64,000 bases of DNA from Martelella alba. Its GTDB lineage: Bacteria > Pseudomonadota > Alphaproteobacteria > Rhizobiales > Rhizobiaceae. Under the pieces are notes generated by a model. That model was not told the origin of the DNA and made no database searches. It was given only the letters and a program-made list of their open reading frames with translations. The translations under genes and the position numbers were made by a program. Shown one piece after another: positions 52,108 through 63,500 of this stretch (position 1 is its first letter; each line of letters begins with the position of its first letter). The stretch is from the NCBI RefSeq assembly GCF_006516955.1, contig NZ_VHLG01000013.1:62001-126000 (forward strand), written 5' to 3'.

Positions 52108-52464
52108 ATGACTAGACTTGAAGCGTTTGCCGCCCTTGCCGATGTGGCGCTCGGCCCCTTTCAGCCAAAGCCAACAAGGCTGACGGACGGACAGGAGGAA
52201 GCCTCTGCCATGCTTTGGTCTTCGCCAGACGGCTCGACAAAGATCGGCGTGTGGGAATGCACGCCGGGCCGCTTTACCGCAGATCGAACCAAGGCGGGCG
52301 AATATTGCCAGATCATCTCCGGCAGAGCCACGGTGAAGAATGCTGACGGAAGTGGCGGACGGACGGTTTCAGCCGGCGATCTTCTTGTCCTGCCACAGGG
52401 CTGGACAGGTGAGTGGGAGATCCATCAGCATGTCCGCAAGCTCTTCATCATCGAGGCACGCTGA
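52108..52464 (+). CDS. Small cupin protein, DUF861-like
   Basis: 118 residues, a single cupin barrel ([38 protein letters not shown]). The usual metal histidines are mostly replaced, as is common in DUF861 proteins, so it may be a binding protein rather than an enzyme. AAGGA precedes the ATG. It lies between the importer and the GMC oxidoreductase. Confidence 0.8.
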   Translation: MTRLEAFAALADVALGPFQPKPTRLTDGQEEASAMLWSSPDGSTKIGVWECTPGRFTADRTKAGEYCQIISGRATVKNADGSGGRTVSAGDLLVLPQGWTGEWEIHQHVRKLFIIEAR

Positions 52465-52468
52465 TCCC

Positions 52469-54085
52469 ATGGCGACGTTCGATTTCATCATCATCGGGGC
52501 TGGTTCCGCCGGCTCCGTGCTCGCCAACCGGCTGTCGGAAAATGGCCGCTATTCGGTCCTGCTTCTGGAGGCGGGCGGCTCTGACCGCTCCTTCTGGCTG
52601 ATGATGCCAATCGGTTATGGCAAGGCATTTTATGACAAGCGCTATAACTGGATGTATATGACCGAACCGGATGAAGGGCTTGGCGGGCGCCCCTCCTACT
52701 GGCCGCGTGGCAAGGCGCTTGGCGGCTCCAGCGCCATCAATGCGATGATCTTCGTGCGCGGGCATCGCTCGGATTTCGATGGCTGGGCGGCGATGGGCAA
52801 TCCCGGCTGGGGGTTTGACGATGTCCTGCCCTATTTCAAGAAGCTCGAAAGCAATGATCGCGGTGCAAATGACATGCGCGGCGGTGATGGTCCGCTCACG
52901 ATCGAAAGCAAGGATAAGGATATCCACCCGACCTGCGGCAATTTCATAAGAGCGAGCACCGAAGCAGGCTTTGCCGAGAATGACGATTTCAACGGAGCGT
53001 CTCTAGAAGGCGTCGGCATTTACCAGATCACCACCAGGGGTGGCATGCGCATGTCGACAGCGCGTGCCTATCTGCGCCCGGCGCTGAAACGCAAAAATCT
53101 CAAGGTCGAAACCCATGCGTTCGCCGAAAAGATCCTCTTCGACGGCAACAGGGCTGTTGGCGTCCGATACCGTCAAAACGGAACCATGCATGAGGCAAGC
53201 GCGCGCCGGGAGGTGATTGTTTCGGCCGGCGCCATCAACTCGCCTTTGCTGCTGCAGCATTCCGGCATCGGACCGGCCACATTGCTGCAACGCCATGGCA
53301 TTGCGGTTGTCACCCCGCGCGAAGGCGTTGGCCGGCACCTGCAGGATCATCTCTGCATCGACTACATGTTCACCGCGAAGGTGCCGACGCTGAACGACCA
53401 GCTGTCACCGCTTTCGGGGCGCATGCGTTTTGGCCTGCAATATCTTCTGACGCGGACCGGCCCCTTGTCGCTCGGCATCAACCATGCAGGCGGTTTTGTC
53501 CGCTCGCGTCCTGGGCTTGATGCCCCGAATATGCAGCTTTTCTTCTCGCCGATGAGCTATTCAAAGGCGCCGCCCGGCGAACGCCCGCTGATGCGGCCTG
53601 ACCCGTTTTCAGGCTTTCTTCTCGGTGTACAGCCGACCCGGCCGACGAGCCGGGGATATCTGGAAATCAGAAACCCGGACCCGCTTTCAGCGCCGGTCAT
53701 CCATCCGAACTATCTTTCGACGGAATTTGACCGGCAGGAAATGATTGCCGCCTCCCGCCTTGTGCGACGACTGGCCGAAACGCCCTCTCTGGCCGCAATC
53801 ATCAAGTCGGAAGTTGAACCGGGACCGGATGTGCGCTCAGATGAAGAACTGCTTGAAGATGCGCGCAAACGTTCCGGCACGGTTTTTCATCCGGTCAGCA
53901 CATGCCGCATGGGCCCGGATCCCGAGACGGATGTCGTCGATGCATCACTGCGGGTTTACGGAACCGAGGCGTTGCGGGTGATCGATGCCTCGATCTTTCC
54001 GACGCTGACCTGCGGCAACACCAATGCGCCAACCATCATGGTCGCAGAGAAGGCGGCCGATCTGGTTCTGGCCGGGCAGCGCTGA
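52469..54085 (+). CDS. GMC family FAD oxidoreductase (choline dehydrogenase-like)
   Basis: 538 residues. FAD site [21 protein letters not shown] signature 1 region [15 protein letters not shown], signature 2 [16 protein letters not shown], catalytic His in [11 protein letters not shown] and the C-terminal [16 protein letters not shown]. It oxidises a primary alcohol. The start is four bases after the cupin stop. It is the last gene of the MocR box 3 operon and is followed by a terminator; the aldehyde dehydrogenase at 41-42.5 kb could act on its product. Confidence 0.86.
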   Translation: MATFDFIIIGAGSAGSVLANRLSENGRYSVLLLEAGGSDRSFWLMMPIGYGKAFYDKRYNWMYMTEPDEGLGGRPSYWPRGKALGGSSAINAMIFVRGHRSDFDGWAAMGNPGWGFDDVLPYFKKLESNDRGANDMRGGDGPLTIESKDKDIHPTCGNFIRASTEAGFAENDDFNGASLEGVGIYQITTRGGMRMSTARAYLRPALKRKNLKVETHAFAEKILFDGNRAVGVRYRQNGTMHEASARREVIVSAGAINSPLLLQHSGIGPATLLQRHGIAVVTPREGVGRHLQDHLCIDYMFTAKVPTLNDQLSPLSGRMRFGLQYLLTRTGPLSLGINHAGGFVRSRPGLDAPNMQLFFSPMSYSKAPPGERPLMRPDPFSGFLLGVQPTRPTSRGYLEIRNPDPLSAPVIHPNYLSTEFDRQEMIAASRLVRRLAETPSLAAIIKSEVEPGPDVRSDEELLEDARKRSGTVFHPVSTCRMGPDPETDVVDASLRVYGTEALRVIDASIFPTLTCGNTNAPTIMVAEKAADLVLAGQR

Positions 54086-54152
54086 AAAGCCCGGCAGCTC
54101 TTGCACCGAAGCGATATGCAAGACCCGCATGCGGTCGGAGCGACCTTCTGCA

Positions 54153-54188
54153 CCCGCCCGCACCGGCCAATGGGTGCAGGCGGGTTTT
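54153..54188 (+). terminator. Rho-independent terminator of the catabolic operon
   Basis: CCCGCC-C-GCACC pairs with GGTGC-A-GGCGGG (11 pairs, one mismatch) and is followed by TTTT, 68 bases after the GMC stop codon. It also separates the convergent peptidase gene. Confidence 0.75.
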
Positions 54189-54195
54189 CTTCCGA

Positions 54196-57015
54196 TTATT
54201 CGACGGGGTTGCCGTCGGTATCGACAACATGGACCGGGCCTAGGCCGAGCGCCTTGATGTCCTCTTCGATTTTCGCGCGGTCTCCGACGACGACCCAGGT
54301 CAGCGGCTTGCCGCCAAGCATGGCCTGTGCGGCCTTGTTCACGGCATCCTCATCGATGCTGACGAGCTTTTCGGCATAGCTGTCATAATAGCCCTGAGGC
54401 AGACCGTTCCGCACCTCGGAGACAAGATAGTCGGTGATGCCCTGATTGCTGGACCATGCATCCGGCAGACTCAGGATGGCCTGATCCTTCGCTTGCTTCA
54501 CCTCATCACTTGTGACTGGTTGATCCGAGACCACGCCCTGAAGGATTTTCGCGAGTTTTGTCATCGCCTCGGCGGTCTTGTCAGATTGTACCGGAGCATT
54601 GATAGAGAACAGCCGGCCGCCATCCGGGCCACCGAAACCGCTGTGGGTGCCATAGGACCAGCCCTTTTCCTCACGCAGCTTCATGTTGACGCGTGAGACA
54701 AATTCACCGCTCATGATCTTGTTGAAGATCATGCGGGCCTCCTGGTCGTCTTCCGATAGAGGTGGTGCTGTGACCGCAGCCTCGATAACGCTCTGGATCG
54801 CGCCGGGCTTGTCGACGAGGTAGACATTTGCCGCGCTGATGACAGGCTCCTCCGGGGTGATGACATCCGGAACGGCCTGAGCATCCCAGCCCTTGAAGGC
54901 CGCTTCCACCAGCGGGCGGATTTCTGCCAGACTGGTATCGCCGGAAATGACCAGCGTTGCATTATTGGGGCGGAACCAGGTGCTGTGGAAGTCCTCCAGC
55001 GCTGCGCGGTCGATGGCTGCGAGCGATTCTTCCGTTGCCAGACGCCCATAGGGGCTGTCCTTACCCAGCATCACCTCTGACAGGACACGATCGACGACCA
55101 CTTCAGGGTCGTCCTTGCTCTGTTCAAGGCCGTCCATTGTCAACGCCTTGACCCAGGCAAACTCATCTTCCGGGAATGAGGGATGCATGATGATATCGGA
55201 GTAGATGGCAAGGCTTTCCTTCAGGCCGCTTTGCATTGCTGAAAGCGAGATCCGGCTGCCCTTGTCGTCGATCGTTGCGGCGAAATCCGCCCCGAGCAGC
55301 CCGAGCTCGGTATTGATCTCCTCCCGGGTCAACCGATCCGTACCATGCGCCAGAAGCGACACGGCCAGTACACCCGTCCCCTCGGCCGTTTCGCTCCAGG
55401 ACGCGTCCGGTCCCGTTTTCAGCAGCATCGAGAAGTCGACAATCGGGGCACCATCGCGGTGAGCGACCATCAGCCTCATGCCGTTGTCCAGTGTCGCCGT
55501 TTCGATGTCTGGGAAATCGGCCATGACCATGCCTTCAGGCTTGGGTATGGCGGAACGATCGGCTTCCTCACCTGTTACCGCCGTGTCGGGGAAAGGCATT
55601 GCCCATAATGTATAGGCCGGCGCATTGAGCCAGTCTTTTGCCGCCTGTTTGATGTCGCTCAGGCGGGCCGATTTCAAGTCTTCAACCTCTCTCTTCCAGC
55701 CAGAAGGGTCACCGTAGAAGGTGGTGCTGGCATTGAGCAGATCGGCTTTGAAGGAAAGGTCTTCCAGATTGCGGGCGAAGTCGGAAAGCTCTGACGCGCG
55801 GACATAGGCCAGTTCTTCCTCGCTTGGGCCGAAGTCGGTCAAAAGCGCCAGTTCTTCCTTCACGATTTCTTCGACGCGCGCGCGATCTGCATCCTTTTTT
55901 GTTGTTACGGTGATAAAGAACTGACTGCCCAGTTCGCGATCATAAACAAAGGTGTCGACATCCGTCGCCAGTGCTTCATCCACGACAAGCCGCTTGTAGA
56001 GACGGCTATTGCTGTCGCCTCCCAGGATATGCGCCAGAATTTTCAGATAGGTCAGATCCTGACTGACGAGCGGCGGGCCGTTGAGCACCTGGAAGAGCTG
56101 CGGGTGTGAGACGTTGTCTTCAACGACTTCACGGATCGGTTCGGCCATCTTGACGGGCCAGCTGGTCGGTGCAGCGATCGGCTTTCCGCCGGGAATATTG
56201 CCGAAATATTTCTCGACGGCTTTGCGTGCCTCCTCCATGGTGATGTCGCCGGACAGAACAATCACCGCGTTGGATGGGCCATAATAATCCCGGAACCAGT
56301 TCTTGACGTCGTCGAGCGTGGCAGCATCAAGATCTTCGATCGAACCCAGGACTGAGTGGTAATAGGGATGTCCAAAGGGCACGCCTGCCGTGAAAGCCTT
56401 TTCATAGGCCATGCCATAGGGACTGTTCAGATGCTCCCGCATCTCGTTTTTAACAACGGCAAGCTGTTCTTCCAGCTTCGCCTGATCAATCGCGTCAAGC
56501 AGGTGACCCATCCGGTCGCTTTCCAGCCAGAGGATCGAATCCAGCGCGTTCTTCGGCACGGTTTCATAATAATTCGTGCGGTCGGTTGACGTCGTCCCGT
56601 TCAGGCCTGTCGCCCCGATCTTCCGGGTCGCCTTGAAGAAATCGTCATTGAAGTTGGCCGAGCCGTTAAACATGAGATGCTCAAACAGATGGGCGAAACC
56701 CGATCTGCCCGGAGGTTCATTCTTGGACCCGACGTGATACCAGATACTGACAGCGATCAAAGGCTGCGCGTGATCTTCATTCACGACCAGCGTAAGGCCG
56801 TTGTCGAGAACCGTTTTCTCAGCCGGGATATCGAGCTGAAGCGCGTCGAGAACCTTTGCTGAAACAGCGAGGCCGGAAGCCGCCGTGCCATCCTGCTTCT
56901 GGCTCCAGCCAGAGGCTGGCGCTTCCATTTCCGCACTGGCCGTCACCGGCGGAACAAGCAGGCAGGTCATCAATGTGATTGTCGGCAGGGCGGTGCGTGT
57001 TTTGGTGGGCCTCAT
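54196..57015 (-). CDS. Exported two-domain M16 family zinc peptidase
   Basis: 939 residues. Signal peptide (TRTALPTITLMTCLLVPPVTASA). The N-terminal M16 domain has the inverted zinc motif HLFEH in FAHLFEHLMFNGSANF and the distal Glu in VVKNEMREHLNSPYG; the second M16 half (about 500-930, from ATLDNGMRLMVAHRDGAP) lacks HxxEH and should only shape the chamber. This layout matches periplasmic PqqL-like and other bacterial peptidases that clear oligopeptides. I chose ATG 57015 with GGAGAG upstream. It stands alone between convergent and divergent neighbours. Confidence 0.86.
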   Translation of the reverse strand: MRPTKTRTALPTITLMTCLLVPPVTASAEMEAPASGWSQKQDGTAASGLAVSAKVLDALQLDIPAEKTVLDNGLTLVVNEDHAQPLIAVSIWYHVGSKNEPPGRSGFAHLFEHLMFNGSANFNDDFFKATRKIGATGLNGTTSTDRTNYYETVPKNALDSILWLESDRMGHLLDAIDQAKLEEQLAVVKNEMREHLNSPYGMAYEKAFTAGVPFGHPYYHSVLGSIEDLDAATLDDVKNWFRDYYGPSNAVIVLSGDITMEEARKAVEKYFGNIPGGKPIAAPTSWPVKMAEPIREVVEDNVSHPQLFQVLNGPPLVSQDLTYLKILAHILGGDSNSRLYKRLVVDEALATDVDTFVYDRELGSQFFITVTTKKDADRARVEEIVKEELALLTDFGPSEEELAYVRASELSDFARNLEDLSFKADLLNASTTFYGDPSGWKREVEDLKSARLSDIKQAAKDWLNAPAYTLWAMPFPDTAVTGEEADRSAIPKPEGMVMADFPDIETATLDNGMRLMVAHRDGAPIVDFSMLLKTGPDASWSETAEGTGVLAVSLLAHGTDRLTREEINTELGLLGADFAATIDDKGSRISLSAMQSGLKESLAIYSDIIMHPSFPEDEFAWVKALTMDGLEQSKDDPEVVVDRVLSEVMLGKDSPYGRLATEESLAAIDRAALEDFHSTWFRPNNATLVISGDTSLAEIRPLVEAAFKGWDAQAVPDVITPEEPVISAANVYLVDKPGAIQSVIEAAVTAPPLSEDDQEARMIFNKIMSGEFVSRVNMKLREEKGWSYGTHSGFGGPDGGRLFSINAPVQSDKTAEAMTKLAKILQGVVSDQPVTSDEVKQAKDQAILSLPDAWSSNQGITDYLVSEVRNGLPQGYYDSYAEKLVSIDEDAVNKAAQAMLGGKPLTWVVVGDRAKIEEDIKALGLGPVHVVDTDGNPVE

Positions 57016-57506
57016 TTTCTCTCCTTCAGATGCGTCGTCAGGTGTATGACGGTATGCCGCATCTTCAGGTTGATTTCGGATTCCGGCGCTTTTAAGGGGA
57101 AATTGTTTCGTCTCGGTGGCACTGCTGACGGTGCTAAACGGCCCTTCCCGGCACAGCGGCCGAGGCATTAAAAAAATCGTCGCCGCCGCCACAAGGGATG
57201 GATCTGCTTCTGGCAGTGGTCCCGAACATAGCTGTTCCTGCCCTGAATTTCATCCCCGGCATGAAATGTATGTCTGCCATTACTCGTCAAGTATTACTTT
57301 AATAGAGTGTGACATAGGCCGGGCATAAAATATGAAAACCCCCGATTTAGTATCTGATATTACAGGTAATCGAATGCTTTACCTGTTGCAGGTGGGAACT
57401 GGGAATCTCCACCTTTTGGCAACGGGCATTTCAACGCGATTTCTGTAGAGGGCATTTATTCCGGCGCGGTCGTTGCATCGCCCTGCCGGTAAGGGGACAG
57501 TTTGTC
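57016..57506. other. Divergent promoter region upstream of the giant repeat protein
   Basis: 491 bases without a gene. It contains ACAGGTAA-N9-TTACCTGT (57362-57386), then AGGTGG...CCACCT followed by TTTT (57390-57417), which looks like a leader attenuator, and an AT-rich stretch at 57285-57365. Confidence 0.5.
57362..57417 (+). promoter_or_regulatory. Operator-like inverted repeat plus leader hairpin
   Basis: An 8-bp perfect inverted repeat with 9-base spacer (57362-57386) lies 120 bases before the start of the surface-protein gene. Immediately downstream a 6-bp stem (57390-57395 with 57409-57414) is followed by a short T-run. I do not recognise it as a known riboswitch. Confidence 0.45.
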
Positions 57507-60500
57507 ATGAAATATCTGGCCGTGCAGGTCTTTGCCGTTCTTTCCATCATTTTCAGCCATGCCATGCGCTGCCCTGCAGCCCTTGTCAGCGGCAGGCCGC
57601 TACGCCGGCTTGGCCTGCTGGCGTTGGCTTTCGCGCTGGAGGCGCCACTCTTTCTGGCCCCCGTACCGGCGATCGTGCCTGAGGCCGCCGCGGCGGAAAT
57701 CCCGACACTGACCTGCGGGACCGAAAGCTGGATCTTGAATACGGCGGCGACCGGGCCGGGAAGTCATGCTCTATCTGGAACTGATCGTTACTGGCAGTTT
57801 TCTTCTTTGCCAAGAGGTGTACACCCCAACCAAACCGATGATTCTTTACCGGGTTTTCCAGGTGCTGGAACCTATTTTGATGCCGTTATTCAGGATAATT
57901 GGTGGCCGATCGGATTTGCGTCCAGAGCGGTGTTTCCAGAAGGGAATGCCGGTTGGATTTCTAATTCTTCAAGTGCTGCTTCTACCCCAAATAAATGGGT
58001 TAGTGAGTTCGCTTTTTACCGGCTTCGCTTCAAAATCGATCCAAATGTCGATATGAGTACGTTTTCACTTAACCTGAATTTGATGGCGGCACAGCGTGTC
58101 CGGGAAGTTTTTGTCAATGGGACGGCCCAGAATATTTCCCAGCCCTGGTTTAAAGGCGACACTTTCGCCTATGATGGCTATACACTTGGGCATGCCATAC
58201 ACGCGAACCTTTCCGCAGGTTGGAAAAACGGTCCCGGTGATGTCAACGAAATCATCGTACTTGGATTAAATTTAAACGAAGCCTTCAATCAGGGCCTATC
58301 GGCCCAGCTTTCCTTTCCACCGTTGAAATGCAAATCCGTCAATCCTTCGCTGAAGGTGACGAAGCGGGGCTTCGTCAATGGACAGGAAGGTGCGCAATAT
58401 CGCAAGGGCGATCAGATCTACTATACGTTCGAGGTCGAAAACACCGGCGATGTGGATCTGAGCGATATATCCCTGACCGACAATATGCTTGCCGGTCGCA
58501 GCGTCCAGATCCCGGTCAATCAGACAACGCTGGCGCCACAAGCCAAGGTCACCTTCACCTCCGCCAGCTTCAACGCCACGGATAAGGATGTTTCCGACAG
58601 CAAGATCGACAATGATGTCACCGTCAACGCCAAGGGCGGCGGAAAGGATGTGAGCGGTACGTCGCGCTACACGCTGACGGCGGCCAAAACGAATGCCGAT
58701 TTCTCCTTTACCAAGAAGGTTCTCTACGTTCTCGACAGTGCGACGAATGAGAAAAAGCAGGAATATAACAACATCAACGATCAGGTTTTCTATGAGTTCC
58801 ATCTCCATAACTCAGGTGATGTGGCCCTCGAAAACATAAAGATCACCGATACAGTCATCGGCGATGTCAATTTCGCGTCTCCGTATCAGGGCGGCGTCGT
58901 TCCCAGACTTGATGTTGAGGGCGACATCACCGTGAATGCCTCCTATAGGGTTCAGGCAAAGGATCTGGATGCCGGCAGCATCGTCAATGTGGCGAGTGCC
59001 AAACCGGCAAGTCCTGCCAATGCACCGACGCGCGAGGCAACAGCCACGGTCACCGGCAAAAAGCCGCGCATGGAAGTGACAATCGTCAAGGAAGGGCGCG
59101 ATGGCAGTTGCCAGGCCGGCTCCGTGCAGTCGACCTTCGAACGGGGAACACAGATCTGCTACTATTATACGGTCACCAATACCGGTGATGTACCGATCTA
59201 CAATGTTGCTGTTGACGATAATGTGCTCGGCCGGATCGAGACGGCGGACGGTTCACCAATTGCACCCGGTCTGTCGCGCGGGTTCAGCCGCATTTACACG
59301 GCAACGCAGGACGATGTGAACAAGGGCGTATTGCGCAATATCGCTGTCGTCACCTCGAAACTCACGGATGGCGGCGCAGAGGGGCCGAAAGCGACTTCCA
59401 ACGAAATCGTCATCAACGGAATAGGCAAGGACAGCCTGTCGATCACAAAATCGGCAACGATTAACGGGACACCCCACGATACGACCTATCAGAAGAATGA
59501 CAAGATCCGCTGGTATTTCGAGGTCACGAATACGGGTGCGTTTCCTGTCAAAACCAGCGATCTTGTGATCAATGATCCGCTTCTGGCAGAACTGAAGCTT
59601 TCGCCGCCGCAGCTGATTGAGGGCGAGCCGGTGTTGCAGCCTGGCAAATCCGCCAAGTTTGCCTCTTCCAACTATGATGTTCAGCCTGCGGATCTGGCAC
59701 GGCAGGAACTTCGCAACACGGCGAGCGTCACCGGTATCAGCCAGCATGATGGCCGGTCGATCGGGCCTTATCCCTCCAATACCGTCATTCTGACACCTGA
59801 TCTAAAACCGGTCCTCACACTGACGAAAACCGGAACGATCGGTGGCAGTGCCACGGCAAAATATGTCGAGGGATCTGAAATCGATTATGTTTTCACGCTG
59901 ACCAACAAGGGCAATGTCGATCTGACAGGGGTCTACCTTGTTGATGACATGCTCGGCTATACCAAGCAAAAGCCACTGAACGTGGGAACGATTGCGGCCG
60001 AGGGGTCCGTTAAGCTTTCCGGCAAATACACGGCCAAGGCCGATGATGTGACGCGCGGCAGTGTGCACAATGTCGCCACGGGCTATGGCTTTTACGGCGA
60101 TAACCGCCCGATCCCCGACCCGCCTTCGGATGATGATACCCGACAGGCCGATCAGAGCCGTTATGACTTCACGCTGCAAAAGAAGGCAGCTGTCACCGGC
60201 GGCACGGCGGATAACCGCTTCACGGCGGCCGGACAGCAGATCGTCTACACGCTGACCGTGACCAATAAGGGGAATGCGCCGATTGCCGATGTGACAATCT
60301 CCGATACCGACCTCGAAGGGCTTGACTGGCCCTCGGGCAACACGATCGCTTCAATCGCGGCGGGAGAAAGCAAATCGGTAACGGCGGTCTACACGGTGAA
60401 GCTTGCTGATCTCGACCGGGGCCGGATCGACAATACCGCCTCTGCCACGGCGAAGAAACCAGATGGCCGCGATGTTGACGGCGGTGCGCGCAAGGCCAGC

Positions 60501-63500
60501 GCCACGGTCTATGGCGCCGGCGCTGCAAGCGTCACGATCCAAAAGTCCGGCAAGGTCGCCTCTGCATCGGGCCGCTACAATGCGGGCGACAGCATCACCT
60601 ACACCATGACGGTAACCAATAGCGGCGACGTGACGCTGAAGAATATCCGGGTCACTGACACGCTTGAGGATAATGGCGGGGTTCTGTCGGTCAGTCCGGC
60701 ATCGCTTGCGACGCTTGAGCCAGGCCATACGGCAGAGTTTACGGCCAGCTACACGGCGAAGCAGGCCGATATGGATCGCGGTAGCATCACCAACCGGGCA
60801 ACGGTTGATGCCGAAGATCCCGCTGGCCGGAAAGTGCCGCAGCAGGAAGACCGCTTCACTGTCCATGCCGATACCAAAAGCAGTCTGTCGATCGTGAAAT
60901 CGGTAACGGTCGATGGCAAGAATGTGCAGCGCTATGCGCTTGGCAGCAAGATTGTCTATTACTTTACAGTTGAGAATACCGGCAATGTGGCGGTCGAGAA
61001 TATCAATATTACCGACAGTGATCTGATTGACGGGCTTGCAATCAAGCCCGCTGCCAAGACCACGCTGAAACCAAAGGAAACCGTGAAGTTCGAGACAGAT
61101 GCCTATGTCGCCCAGCAGAAGGATATTGATGCGGGTTCGATCACCAATGCCAATGCGGTGGCTAAGGGCCGGCAGGCCGGCAGCGGCGAGGCGGTCTCGT
61201 CTCCGCCGAGCAATGCCGTAACGATCACGGCAGACCGGCAGGCTGCACTGAGCCTGACCAAGAATGGCAGTGTCGTCACCAAGCGTGCCGACGGGCGCTA
61301 TCAGGCCGGCGACCGGATTGACTACAGCTTCACGGTCACGAACAAGGGCGACGTGACGCTGAATAATATCACTATCGCCGATGCTTTCCTGCCCGCCGGC
61401 ACGGTCTATGAACCGGCCAGCATTGCAACGCTGAGCCCGCATGAATCGGCCGGTATCACGGCGCAATATGTTGCCACGGCCGCCGATGTCGAGAAGGGCA
61501 GTATCGTCAATACGGCCACGGCGCACAGCAAGCTTCCTGACGGCAGCAAGGGGCCGGTCTCCGATCCGGCGAGCAAGACGCTGCTTGCCAATCAGGAAGC
61601 ATCCCTGACCCTGACCAAGGTCGGCACAGTCGTCGGCGCTGACAGTCAGGGGCGCTACAGCAAGGTCGGCCAGCGGGTCAATTACGAATTGACGGTGACG
61701 AACACCGGCACGATCAGCCTGACGAATGTCGTCGTCAAGGATCCAAACCTTACATTCGATGCCGATAACACGATCGCTGTTCTTGCGGCGGGCACCACAA
61801 AGAAGCTGACAGGATATTACAGCATCAAGGCGGAGGATATTGACCGCGGGTCCTTTACCAACACCGCCCGGGCCTTTGCCAAAGCTGAATTCGCCGACAA
61901 GGCAGAGCGTGCGATTGAGGCACCCGAGGCATCCTACACTGTCAATGCCAACCAGATGCCGGGACTTGTCACCACCAAGACGGCCAGCGTCAAGGGGCGG
62001 AGCGATGGCCGGTACGAGGCCGTCGGCGATGTGATTGAATATCGCATCACGGTGCGCAATTCCGGCAATATTGTGCTGAAGGACATCACGCCGCGCGATG
62101 CGATGCTGACCGACAAGGGCATCACGCTGGTTGCCGAGGACAAGGGACGCGCCGCACAGCTTGCCCCCGAGGAAAGCGTGACCTTCACCGCATCCTATCC
62201 GGTAACCCAGGCTGATCTCGATGCGGGCAAGGTGGTCAATGTGGCCGGAGCAAGCGCAACGCCGCCGGTCGACAGTCCGGACACCGACGAGGTCGTCACG
62301 CCGGCGAAGATCAACCCCGAAATCACCCTCGTCAAAACAGGTTCTGTTGATGATGGTGCCGCGACCTATGACAGCGTCGGCGACACGATCACCTATCAGT
62401 TCGTGCTGCACAACAAGGGCAATGTCACGCTGCATGGGGTGAGCGTGGTCGACAGGGACTTGCCGGTGACGGTCAGCCCGGCTCAGGTGGAAACGCTAGC
62501 GCCCGGCGATGACGCTGTCTTCGAGGCGCATTACACGGTGAAATCGGAAGATCTCGATCGCGGGTTCATCACCAATATCGCCAGCGGTTCGGCAACCCGG
62601 CCGGATGGCGGTGCGGTGGGTCCGGTTGACAGCAACAAGGTTACGATCGCGGCATCCCAGATGGTTCAGCTTGAGCTGGAAAAGAAAGGCACGATCACAA
62701 ACAGGGAGGCATCCGCCTATCTTTCCGGCGATACGATCACCTATAGCTTCACCGTCACCAATCGCGGCAATGTGACAATGCGCGATATCCGGATTGTCGA
62801 TGCCATGTTCGCAGCCGACGGGGCGATCACGCCGGCTTCCGTCGCCGTGCTCAATGCGGGTGATACCGCCAGCTTTACCGCGACCTACCAGGCCGTTCAG
62901 GCCGATGTCGACCGGGGGTCGATCATCAATCATGCGACGGTGACGGCGACAGGGCCGGATGGCAATCCGCTTGCCGATCCGCCCGAAGCCGAGCACCGGA
63001 TTGATGCCGATGCCCGTGCCGAGGCCAAAATCATAAAGACCGGTCTTCTTGAAGATGCCAATGAAAACGGTGTCGGCGAGTCTGGTGAGACGGTGACCTA
63101 TGGCTTCGAAATCGAGAATACCGGTAATGTCACGCTGCGCGATATTCATGTCGCCGATGAGATGCTGGTGGCCGCCGGAGTTGTGACGGAGCCGGCTTCG
63201 ATTGCAAGCCTTGCGCCGGGTGACAAGACGCAATTCACCGCGACCTATCCACTTTCGCAGAAGGATGCGGCCGGGGTGATGCTCAGCAATACGGCGCATG
63301 GTGAAGGCCAGCTTCCGGGTGAAGGCGGTACCTACCGCACCGATCCCTCGACGGTTGATATTGGATGGGCGGTGCCTTCGACGCTGGAGGTGGCAAAATC
63401 CGGGACGTTCAACGATGTCGACAATAACGGCTTTTCCACCGAGGGTGACACCATCGCCTATGTGGTGACCATCACCAATGATGGCGGTCAGACGGCCGAG

